This document shows positions 26,868-35,075 of a stretch of DNA of 37,040 nt, in pieces. Under the pieces are notes generated by a model. That model was not told the DNA's origin, ran no database searches, and was given only the letters and a program-made list of their open reading frames with translations. Within the stretch, counting starts at the first letter, position 1. Each line of letters starts with the position of its first letter. Source of the DNA: Spirochaetota bacterium (GTDB lineage Bacteria; Spirochaetota; Spirochaetia; Treponematales; UBA12059). The position numbers and the translations under genes were made by a program. The stretch lies in contig QKAK01000153.1 of the NCBI GenBank assembly GCA_003247225.1, positions 1 through 37,040 of the forward strand, written 5' to 3'.

Positions 26868-26896
26868 AGGATACGCGTATCGCGGCTCGAGGTCAA
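26868..26896 (-). promoter_or_regulatory. Promoter of the riboswitch-transporter transcript
   Basis: Minus strand TTGACC - 17 nt - TATCCT, placing the start close to the aptamer 5' end. Confidence 0.7.
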
Positions 26897-26982
26897 GACG
26901 CGCGGCCGACGGCCCGAGTGCGCCGCGGCCATTTGCCGTATCGGCGAAACCTTACTATAGTTCCGGATATGCGGAGGGAACC

Positions 26983-28197
26983 ATGTGCGATAGCTTCTAT
27001 CTGCCCGCCTCGCGGGGATCGTTCTTCGGCAAGAATTCCGACCGGCGCGCCGCCGAGCCCCAGGCGCTGCGCCTGGTACCCGGGCGCGAGCCGTCGTCGA
27101 CCGTGGCCTTCGGCGGACGGTCGTTCGAGCTTCCGGACGCCGGGCACGCGCTCGCCCTTTCCTGCCCGTGCTGGATGCCGGGCGCGGAGATGGGCCTGAA
27201 CGGCGCGGGCGTGGCGATCGGCAACGAGGCGGTGTTCAGCCGCTTCAAGGCGGCGCCCGACGGCGTCCTGGGCATGGACTTCGTGCGCGCGGCGCTGTCT
27301 TCGTCGTCGAGCGCCCGCGAGGCGCTCGAGGCGCTGATATCGTTGACGGAACGCTACAGCCAGGGCGGCAACGGCGCCTACAAGGGAAGGCTCGTCTATA
27401 ATAACTCCTACCTCGTCGTCGGGCCCGACGGGGCCTACGTCCTCGAGACCGCGGCCAAGCGCTGGGCCTGGAAGGAGGCCTCCGGCCCGACGGCCCTGTC
27501 GAACTCCTATTCCATAACGGACGACTATAAGCGCCTCGACGCCGAGACGCGCAAGGCCATAGCCCCGGTCAACGAGCGGATGGCCTGCCTCGACGAGGCG
27601 GACGCCGGGCGGATCGGCGAGAAGGGATCATGGAAGGCCTACGTCGAGGACCGCTTCATGAGCCGCTTCTCGGCCGGGGACGCGAGGCGCCGCGCGCTCG
27701 GCTCGCTATTGACGGCAGTCGCCGGGACCGGCGACAGGAAGGCGGCGATGGCCGCGCTCAGGGCGCACGCCGCGATAGACCCGGACCGCCCGTCGAGGAC
27801 GCGCAACGTCTGCGACCACGACCGGGACATCATGGGCAACCCGACCACCGGCTCGATGCTGGTCGAGTACCGCGCCGACGCGACCGTGCTGTGGTTCACC
27901 GGGGCCTCGTACGCCTGCGCCAACCTGTTCAAGCCGGTGCTGCTCTCGGGAGGCGAATTCGTCCCGCTGTGGACCGAGTACGATTACCGGGAAGGCTCCG
28001 ACGGCGGGGAGGCTTACTGGAAGGCGAGGCGGGCGGCGACGCGATCGCTATGGAGACGGCCCAGGGCCGGCCATGACGCGGCCCTCGCCGAGGCCCAGTC
28101 GGCCCTATCCGCCGCGGTCGACGACCCCGGACGCGCCAGGGACGGGGCGCCGGCCGTGAACGATATCGTCCGGGACTGGGACGCGCGACCGCTCTGA
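26983..28197 (+). CDS. Peptidase C69 / secernin-like (Ntn hydrolase) protein
   Basis: MCDSFYLPASRGSFFGKNSDRRAAEPQAL: N-terminal Cys2 nucleophile and GKNSDR motif. Confidence 0.85.
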   Translation: MCDSFYLPASRGSFFGKNSDRRAAEPQALRLVPGREPSSTVAFGGRSFELPDAGHALALSCPCWMPGAEMGLNGAGVAIGNEAVFSRFKAAPDGVLGMDFVRAALSSSSSAREALEALISLTERYSQGGNGAYKGRLVYNNSYLVVGPDGAYVLETAAKRWAWKEASGPTALSNSYSITDDYKRLDAETRKAIAPVNERMACLDEADAGRIGEKGSWKAYVEDRFMSRFSAGDARRRALGSLLTAVAGTGDRKAAMAALRAHAAIDPDRPSRTRNVCDHDRDIMGNPTTGSMLVEYRADATVLWFTGASYACANLFKPVLLSGGEFVPLWTEYDYREGSDGGEAYWKARRAATRSLWRRPRAGHDAALAEAQSALSAAVDDPGRARDGAPAVNDIVRDWDARPL

Positions 28198-28198
28198 G

Positions 28199-29059
28199 TC
28201 AGGCCGCGGGGCCGGGCCGCGGGATCCGCAGCTCCACCGTGGCGCCCGGCTCGTTGCGTAGCGACAGCGCGCCAGAGACCTGGACGGCCAGCGCCTCCAT
28301 CAGCGATATCCCGAGCGACTGGTCGGCGGGCAGCCCGCCGGCCAGTACCTCGGGCGGGAAGCCCGGCCCGTCGTCGCGTACCGCGACCGTGATCGACCCG
28401 TCGACCGACCTAATGGAAACGGACACCGAGACGGGGGCGTCGCCTCTCCGGCCGTACCTCGCCGCGTTCGAGCAGGCCTCGGCCGCCAGGATGCCGAACG
28501 ATACCGCGGCGTCGGCGCTGAGCGGGGTGTCGTCGCCGGATCCGCTCAGGCGCAGCTCTGACGGGATGAACCCGGCCGCGAAGGTCGAGGCCAGGCTCGC
28601 GGCGAAGTCGCCCGCGCGGATCGACGACATGTCGGGCGACGAGTTCAGGAGGTCCTGGGCCAGGGCTATCGAACGGATCTTGCGGTCGAGGTCGGCGATG
28701 CCGCGCTCGTCGATCGGGGTCAGCCTCATCAGGCTGAGGATCACCTGCAGGTTGTTCTTGACCCGATGGTTGATCTCGCGGAGCAGCGTCTCCTTCTCGC
28801 GGAGCCTGTCCCGCGCGTCGAGCTCCCGCTGGGCCGATACCGATACGATCGTCTCGAACTGCCGCTTCGAGAAGAAGAACAGGAGGGCGGTCGTGGCCGC
28901 GACGAAGAAGAGGCCCTTGGCGGTCTGGAAACTGGCCAGGCGGGCGTAGTCCTCGGCGAGCAGCGTTGCCAGCTTGTCGGAGAAGGCTATCCAGAGGAAG
29001 GCTATGGCCGCGTAGATCCCGGCGACCCGCAGGGCGAAATGCCGCGCTCGTGCTTTCAT
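28199..29059 (-). CDS. Membrane sensor histidine kinase (HisKA_2 type)
   Basis: TM helices, KETLLREINHRVKNNLQVILSLMRL, HATPase VAVRDDGPGFPPE. Confidence 0.88.
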   Translation of the reverse strand: MKARARHFALRVAGIYAAIAFLWIAFSDKLATLLAEDYARLASFQTAKGLFFVAATTALLFFFSKRQFETIVSVSAQRELDARDRLREKETLLREINHRVKNNLQVILSLMRLTPIDERGIADLDRKIRSIALAQDLLNSSPDMSSIRAGDFAASLASTFAAGFIPSELRLSGSGDDTPLSADAAVSFGILAAEACSNAARYGRRGDAPVSVSVSIRSVDGSITVAVRDDGPGFPPEVLAGGLPADQSLGISLMEALAVQVSGALSLRNEPGATVELRIPRPGPAA

Positions 29060-29109
29060 CTATCTCTCCGTACCGTCCACTATATCGATAAACGCTCGTC
29101 CCGGGTTTG

Positions 29110-30297
29110 TCAAATCTCCGGCGCCCCGACGACCTCGTCGCAGCCGTTGAAGGCGGCGAACGAGAGCAGCTCCGTCCCGAGCGCCGCGCGGAATTCGTCT
29201 ATGGACGCGCCGGGAATCTCCTCGGGCCGAGGGCGCAGGTCGGCGCGCTTGATGACGAGGGCCCTGCGCTTCCGGTCCGCCGCGGCGTCGACGAGGCCGG
29301 CGGGCCGGCCCCTCCAGATCACCGGCAACGCGAAGTACCCGAATTTACGCTTGCTCTCGGGCACGTAGCATTCGAGCGTGTACTCGAGGCCGAGCAGCCG
29401 GCGCGCCCGTTTCCTGTCGATGACGTAGTTGTCGAACGGCGACAGCAATCGGACGGGCCTATCGTCGGGCGAGGGCGGTCGTTCCAGCGCATCGGCCGAG
29501 ACCCAATAACGCCTAGCCTCGTCGCCCTCGAGCCTGGCCTCGACGATGGAGCCGGACTCCGCGGCCCGCTCCAGCGCCGCGCCGACCCCGGCCGTGGCGT
29601 CCTTCCGCTGGTAGGCGGCGTCGGCCGCGCAGAAGACGCCGTAGGCGCAGGCCGCGCGCCGCGCGTACCAATCGGCCATCTCGTCGTCGCTCGGCAAGCG
29701 GTCATCGACGCCGGGGGGTAGGACGCGCTCGGCCAGGTCGTACAGCTTCTGGAAGCCCGGCCTCCCGGCCACGAGGATGACGCCGGACATGAACAGGTAC
29801 TCGAGCGCGGCCTTGGCCGGCTTCCAGTCCCACCAGGGGCCACGGGGACCGTCGCCGGCGGCGAAGTCGCAGGACCTCAGCGGGCCCTCGGCCCGTATCC
29901 TGTCGAGCACGGCCTCGACCACCTTAGGGTCGGTCGGGAACCACTGGTGCCCGGTCTCGGCTATCCGCCGCATCCGCGGGAGGCAGTATCGGTAGTCCTC
30001 GATGGGCAGGTAGGCCGCCGCGTGGGCCCAGTACTCGAGCGCTCGCCTCGGCGCGCGCTCCAGCGCCGGTAGGCACTCGGGCCTATACGCGCGGTCCCCG
30101 CTCCAGAGCGCGTGGTGGTGTGCCCGCTCGACCACCGAGATGGTGTCTATCTGGACGTAGCCGAGCGACCGCAGCTGGGCGGCCGCCGATTCGACTGCGT
30201 CGGACGGATTATCGGAGCGGAACCTGGCCCTGTACGCGATGCCGATCGCGTCTGAGCGGCTCAGGCGAAGGACGCTCGCCGTCGACGGCTTCCTCAT
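29110..30297 (-). CDS. ycaQ: YcaQ/AlkX-like winged-helix DNA glycosylase
   Basis: LGYVQIDTISVVERAHHHALWSR-like (QxD motif), EYWAHAAAYLPIEDYRYCLPRM, LLSPFDNYVIDRKRARRLLGLEYTLECYVP. Confidence 0.85.
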   Translation of the reverse strand: MRKPSTASVLRLSRSDAIGIAYRARFRSDNPSDAVESAAAQLRSLGYVQIDTISVVERAHHHALWSGDRAYRPECLPALERAPRRALEYWAHAAAYLPIEDYRYCLPRMRRIAETGHQWFPTDPKVVEAVLDRIRAEGPLRSCDFAAGDGPRGPWWDWKPAKAALEYLFMSGVILVAGRPGFQKLYDLAERVLPPGVDDRLPSDDEMADWYARRAACAYGVFCAADAAYQRKDATAGVGAALERAAESGSIVEARLEGDEARRYWVSADALERPPSPDDRPVRLLSPFDNYVIDRKRARRLLGLEYTLECYVPESKRKFGYFALPVIWRGRPAGLVDAAADRKRRALVIKRADLRPRPEEIPGASIDEFRAALGTELLSFAAFNGCDEVVGAPEI

Positions 30298-30854
30298 GCG
30301 CGCCCGGGCTCCCCGACCGCCCGAATGAAGGTCTCGGCGTCGGCCCTCGAGAAGAAGACCAGGCTGACGACGCGGGGCCTATCCCGCGAGGCTAGGAACG
30401 ACGATACGGCCTCGTAGGCTACCTTCGCGGCGAGGGCCTTAGGGTAGCCGTAGACGCCGGTGGAGATAGCCGGGAAGGCGACGCGGTCCCAGCCGCGCGA
30501 CGCGGCGATCGATAGGGAATCCGCGTAGGCCGACGCGAGGATGGCCGGCTCGTCGGCTGTTCCGCCGCGCCAGATCGGCCCGACGGCGTGGATCACGCCT
30601 TTGACCGGAAGCCTGCCCGCTCCCGTCGCGACCGCCCTTCCGGCCGGCAGGCCCTCGGGCAACGGGCCGGCGCGGAGCGCCCGGCATTCGGCCATCAGCG
30701 CGGGGCCGGCCGCGCGGTGGATCGCGCCGTCGACGCCTCCCCCTCCGGCGAGCGCCGAATTGGCGGCGTCGACGATGGCGTCTCCTTCGAACAGCGTGAT
30801 ATCCCCGACGGCCACCTCGACGCGCCCGCCGAGGTACGAGCGTATGGTTTCCAT
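30294..30854 (-). CDS. Macrodomain protein (ADP-ribose / O-acetyl-ADP-ribose hydrolase family)
   Basis: VGDITLFEGDAIVDAANSALAGGGGVDGAIHRAAGPAL, VIHAVGPIWRGG, AFPAISTGVYGYPKALAAKVAYEA. Confidence 0.94.
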   Translation of the reverse strand: METIRSYLGGRVEVAVGDITLFEGDAIVDAANSALAGGGGVDGAIHRAAGPALMAECRALRAGPLPEGLPAGRAVATGAGRLPVKGVIHAVGPIWRGGTADEPAILASAYADSLSIAASRGWDRVAFPAISTGVYGYPKALAAKVAYEAVSSFLASRDRPRVVSLVFFSRADAETFIRAVGEPGRA

Positions 30855-30910
30855 GGCCGATAGTATATCGTATATACTGGCCGTATCCGATCGTGTCGCG
30901 AGGGATATAG

Positions 30911-31759
30911 ATGCTCCAGGAAGAAGGCTCCTATCCGCTCATAGAACCCTCCGACGACTTCCACGACTGCGCCGACCGCCTGGCCGCGTCCGGGGCCGAC
31001 GAATTCGCCTTCTTCCCGTTCATCGACCCCGACGCCGTCGAGCGGGCGGCGCTCGGCCGCTTCATGCCGATGGGGCTGAGCCTCGAGCTCGACGGCCGGC
31101 GCCGCGACCTGTTCCTGCCGAAGCTGCACCTCGAGCGCTGCCTGCTCGACCCCCGCGATACGCGAGTGACGGCGACCGCCCGGCGCGAGTCGCGGCGATA
31201 CTCGCTGAGCGTCAACCGCGCCTTCGGGACGGTGCTGTCGTCGTGCGTGGCGACCCACGGCGCCGACTGGCTGGTCGGCGACCTGACGCGGGCCTTCACG
31301 GCCCTCCACGCGCAGCGATCCCGGCGTCGCGTCGCCTTCGTATCCGTCGAGCTATGGGCCGCGGACGATGGCGGGCCGGACCCGGTCGCCGGCGAGATAG
31401 GCTACGCGGTCGGCCGCGCCTACGCCAGCCTGACCGGCTACACGGCCCGATCCGGCGCCGGCACGGTGCAGCTCGCGGCGCTCGGGGGCCTGCTCGCCAA
31501 GCTTGGCGTCAGGGTCTGGGACCTGGGCATGGCGATGGACTACAAGCTGGCCCTCGGCGGCAGGGCCCTGCCGCGGGAGCGGTTCCTGCCCGAGCTGGAC
31601 GGGGCGTACCGGGTCGACGGCGCGCCCGGCGACGCGGCGCTGAGGGCCGTATCCGGCTTCGCCCCGGCCAGGGCCCTGCTCGACGCCTCGGCGCCGCTAC
31701 CCGACGGCTTCCTTGCCGATTCGGCGAATCTAGCCGATACTGGAGACCATCATGAATAG
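30911..31759 (+). CDS. Leucyl/phenylalanyl-tRNA-protein transferase-like protein
   Basis: GEIGYAVGRAYASLTGYTARSGAGTVQLAALGGLLAKLGVRVWDLGMAMDYKLALGGRALPRERFLPEL resembles the Aat C-terminal half; SVNRAFGTVLSSCVA...WLVGDLTRAFTALH resembles the core. Confidence 0.7.
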   Translation: MLQEEGSYPLIEPSDDFHDCADRLAASGADEFAFFPFIDPDAVERAALGRFMPMGLSLELDGRRRDLFLPKLHLERCLLDPRDTRVTATARRESRRYSLSVNRAFGTVLSSCVATHGADWLVGDLTRAFTALHAQRSRRRVAFVSVELWAADDGGPDPVAGEIGYAVGRAYASLTGYTARSGAGTVQLAALGGLLAKLGVRVWDLGMAMDYKLALGGRALPRERFLPELDGAYRVDGAPGDAALRAVSGFAPARALLDASAPLPDGFLADSANLADTGDHHE

Positions 31760-32426
31760 TCTATTCGTTCTATACACGGCCTTAGCCGTATTCGGCGTCG
31801 GGGTGACCGTCGTCGACATGTTCGGCGTGTTCGAGCACGCGGGCGGCGACGACGCTTCGGGCGGCGACGACGCATCCGGCGGCGACGACGCATCCGGCGG
31901 CGACGACGCATCCGGCGGCGACGACGCATCCGGCGGCGACGACGCTTCGGGCGGCGATCATGCCGGACACGCGGACGGCAGGGGCGGCGGCTCCGTCGTC
32001 GCCTCCGCGGGGACCGGCACGAGGGCGGTCGCCAAGGCCATCGGGACCCTGCGCCTCGGCGTCTATTTCTCGCTCGGCGCCGGACCGACCGGCCTGTTCG
32101 CCCTGCTGACCGGGCAGCGGCCCGTCGCCAGCCTAGCTTGGAGCGCGGGCGCCGGCCTGTTCATCGCGGCGCTCTCGAAGGCGCTGCGCGCCTTTATCCG
32201 CAAGGACCTGGACTCGTCGATCAAGCCCGCCGAGTTCATCATGGACGAGGCCGTGGTCACGGTGCCTGTGCTGCCCGGCGAGATGGGAAAGGCGACGGTC
32301 CGCAGCTACGGCAAGGAGACCGAGCTGTACGTGCGGTCGAGGGACGCCGCCGCGGCCTTCCCGAAGGGCAGCGCCGTGCGCATCGTCGATTTCGACGACG
32401 ACTGCTACTGGATCGAGCCGGCGTGA
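31752..32426 (+). CDS. NfeD-like membrane protein with GGDDAS repeat insertion
   Basis: N-terminal TM, repeat, two TM segments, C-terminal OB-like VVTVPVLPGEMGKATVRSYGKETELYVRS...FPKGSAVRIVDFDDDCYWIEPA; directly upstream of flotillins. Confidence 0.75.
   Translation: MNSLFVLYTALAVFGVGVTVVDMFGVFEHAGGDDASGGDDASGGDDASGGDDASGGDDASGGDDASGGDHAGHADGRGGGSVVASAGTGTRAVAKAIGTLRLGVYFSLGAGPTGLFALLTGQRPVASLAWSAGAGLFIAALSKALRAFIRKDLDSSIKPAEFIMDEAVVTVPVLPGEMGKATVRSYGKETELYVRSRDAAAAFPKGSAVRIVDFDDDCYWIEPA
31842..31949 (+). repeat. 18-bp tandem repeat, six full copies
   Basis: GGCGGCGACGACGC(A/T)TC(C/G) x6 encoding (GGDDAS)6, followed by a degenerate GGDHAG unit. Confidence 0.95.
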
Positions 32427-32475
32427 TAGTCTATACGCGTATATGAATACGGTTAGATAAAAAGGAGGGGCAGGG

Positions 32476-33810
32476 ATGCTCAGCGAATTCTTCTCCAGCT
32501 TCCGGGGCGTACTGTTCGGGGGCCTCGGCGTAGTCGCCTTCGTGGCCCTGGTCGGGCTGCTCAAGGCGACCATACGCGTCGCCTCGCCGGACCGCATACT
32601 CGTCGTGACCGGCAGGAAGACCAAGCGTCACGGCCGCGAGTTCGGTTTCACGGTCGACCGCGGCCGGACGGTGGTCATTCCTTACTTCCAGGCCGTCGGC
32701 ACGCTCGACCTGGGCGTGTTCCCGATCAACGTGCGGGTCGAGGGCGTGAACAGCGCCAACGGCATCACGATGGGCGCCGACGCCACGGCCTGCGTCTGCA
32801 TCGACGACGACGACGAGGCGATGCTCTACAGCGCCGTCGAGCGCCTGATGGGCAAGGACGTGCGCCAGATCCACGAGCAGATCCAGCAGACCCTCGTCGG
32901 CAACTTCCGCGGCGCGCTCAACAAGGCCACGCCGCTCCAGGCGATAGGCATGGAGGACGTCAACTCCGACGACGGCAACGCGCCGGCCGACCTCGGGGAG
33001 CGGGCGCAGTTCCGCGCCGAGCTGTTCGCCGATATCAACTCGGACCTGCGCTCTTTCGGCATGAAGGTCGTCTCGGTGTCGCTCCAGAAGATCTGGGATA
33101 CCTCGAACTATATAGCCAACCTGGCCCAGAAGACGCTGGCCGAGAAGCGCCAGGCGGTAGAGATAGAGGAGTCGAGGCTGCGAGCCATAGCGGAACAGGC
33201 CGAGAGCGAGGCGCGCAAGCGCATCGAGGTGGCCAAGAGCCAGGCCGACGAGGCGATCATCAGCGCGCGCCAGGAGCTCGAGGTGTACCGCCGCGAGTCG
33301 TCGGGCCTGATCGAGGAGGCCAAGCTCAAGGCCGACCAGGCGATAGCCGAGGCGAGGAACGCCGGCGAGTCGGCGGTACAGGCCCAGCTCGTCGAGCTGC
33401 AGAAGCTGCGCAACCAGTCGGCCGTCACGCTGGTCGCGGCCGCACGCGAGGAGGCCGCCAGGATACTCGCCGAGGGCGAGCGCTCGGCCGTATCGATACG
33501 GCAGACGGCCCATAACGAGGTGCTCAAGTCCAAGTCCGGGCTGCTGGCCGCCTACGGCGACGACGCGTCGAGCGTCATGTTCCTGCAGCAGAAGCTGCCC
33601 GAGCTGTACGAGGCCTACATGGCCGCGACGGAGTCCGGGGCGGTGGACAACCTCGTCGTGATGAACGACGAGGAGGGCTTCTCGGGGGCGGTCAACCGCG
33701 GCCCGAGGGCCTTCGCCGACTTCCTGCGCACCTTCGCCGACGCGTTCGGCGTCGACGTGCGCTCGCTGGCCATGCCGGGGGCCGCCGCCTCCGAGGGGGT
33801 GTCGAAATGA
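32476..33810 (+). CDS. Flotillin / SPFH-domain protein (first paralogue)
   Basis: ASPDRILVVTGRKTKRHGREFGFTVDRGRTVVIPYFQAVGTLDLGVFPINV; long charged coiled coil; strong SD AAGGAGGGG. Confidence 0.9.
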   Translation: MLSEFFSSFRGVLFGGLGVVAFVALVGLLKATIRVASPDRILVVTGRKTKRHGREFGFTVDRGRTVVIPYFQAVGTLDLGVFPINVRVEGVNSANGITMGADATACVCIDDDDEAMLYSAVERLMGKDVRQIHEQIQQTLVGNFRGALNKATPLQAIGMEDVNSDDGNAPADLGERAQFRAELFADINSDLRSFGMKVVSVSLQKIWDTSNYIANLAQKTLAEKRQAVEIEESRLRAIAEQAESEARKRIEVAKSQADEAIISARQELEVYRRESSGLIEEAKLKADQAIAEARNAGESAVQAQLVELQKLRNQSAVTLVAAAREEAARILAEGERSAVSIRQTAHNEVLKSKSGLLAAYGDDASSVMFLQQKLPELYEAYMAATESGAVDNLVVMNDEEGFSGAVNRGPRAFADFLRTFADAFGVDVRSLAMPGAAASEGVSK

Positions 33811-35075
33811 TAGCGTTCGTAATCGCCCTGGGCGGGCTGGTAGGCGTCACGATCCTGATCCAGCTCCTGACCAATATGAAGATCGTCGGCGGCAACGAGC
33901 TCGGCATCGTGACCGGCTCCGGCGGCGCCAAGGGCTTCAGGACCCTGTCCGGCGGGCGGGCCTTCATCATCCCGCTCCTGCAGCGCTTCAGCAAGTTCGA
34001 CCTGACGCCCATTACGATAGAGGTGGTCGTCGACTCGGCGATCGCGGCCGGCATCGTGCCGCTCAACGTCAAGGCGACCGTCTCGTTCGCGATAGCCGGC
34101 AACGACACGGGCCGCTCGTACGCGGTGACGCGCATCCTGGACATCGCCTCCAACCGCGAGAACCTTACCAAGATAGCCGGCGACATAATCGAGGGCCACC
34201 TGCGCGATTCCATCGCGTCGATGACCCCCGAGCAGGTGATGAAGGACAAGGACATCCTCGTCGCCAAGATGATCAACGTCTGCAAGAACGACCTCGAGAA
34301 CATCGGGCTCGAGATAACGACGATGAACATCGCCGACGTCGACGACCACCGGCTGCCGGGCGTCGAGGAGCCGGACCTGTACATCGCCCTGCTCAAGCGC
34401 ATCCAGTCCGCCAACGCCGAGACCAAGGCCCGCAAGGCGCAGGCCGAGGCGCGGGCGTCCAGCGCCGAGCAGGCCGAGGCCAGGCGCGCGGAGACCGAGG
34501 TCAAGAACCTGGGCAACGAGCTGACGAGGCTCAAGGCCGAGGTCCGCGTGAAGCTGGCCGAGGAGGCGCAGCGCCAGAAGGTCGGGGTCGAGCAGGAGTC
34601 GGCCGGCGCCCGCGCGCGCGTCTCGGGCTACAAGGCCGAGCTCGAGGCCGAGAAGCAGAACATCGAGATGCTCAGGAACCGTTACCGGGCCGAGATCGTC
34701 ACGCCGGCGCTCGCCGAGAAGGAGAAGGCGATACTCGAGGCGAAGGCCGAGGTCGCCGGCTGGCGCGAGGTGGCCGAGGCGGAGCTGGAGCAGCTGGCGG
34801 TGACGCTCGAGACGATGAAGTCCGCCGGAACCGAGGCGAGGCGGGCCTGGATCATCGACAACTTCGAGAAGCTGTTCGAGCCGTTCGCCAAGACGCTCGC
34901 GCTCTATCCGACCGACCACGTCTCGGTGGTGACCGGCTCGGGCGGCGACCGGGAACCGATCTCCGCGATCCACCCGAACGCGGTGGCGGCCGCCCGCAAC
35001 GATATCGTCGCGGCCGCCCTCGAGGGCATGACCAAGCCGGCCGCGGGACTGGCCGACCTGGGCAGGAAGGGCTAG
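33807..35075 (+). CDS. Flotillin / SPFH-domain protein (second paralogue)
   Basis: VGGNELGIVTGSGGAKGFRTLSGGRAFIIPLLQRFSKFDLTPITIEV; coiled coil ETKARKAQAEARASSAEQAEARRAETEVK; start overlaps the upstream stop. Confidence 0.9.
   Translation: MIAFVIALGGLVGVTILIQLLTNMKIVGGNELGIVTGSGGAKGFRTLSGGRAFIIPLLQRFSKFDLTPITIEVVVDSAIAAGIVPLNVKATVSFAIAGNDTGRSYAVTRILDIASNRENLTKIAGDIIEGHLRDSIASMTPEQVMKDKDILVAKMINVCKNDLENIGLEITTMNIADVDDHRLPGVEEPDLYIALLKRIQSANAETKARKAQAEARASSAEQAEARRAETEVKNLGNELTRLKAEVRVKLAEEAQRQKVGVEQESAGARARVSGYKAELEAEKQNIEMLRNRYRAEIVTPALAEKEKAILEAKAEVAGWREVAEAELEQLAVTLETMKSAGTEARRAWIIDNFEKLFEPFAKTLALYPTDHVSVVTGSGGDREPISAIHPNAVAAARNDIVAAALEGMTKPAAGLADLGRKG

Noticed and set aside
31842-31949. 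CRISPR-like array
   Set aside because: Contiguous 18-bp tandem coding repeat with no spacers; no cas genes.
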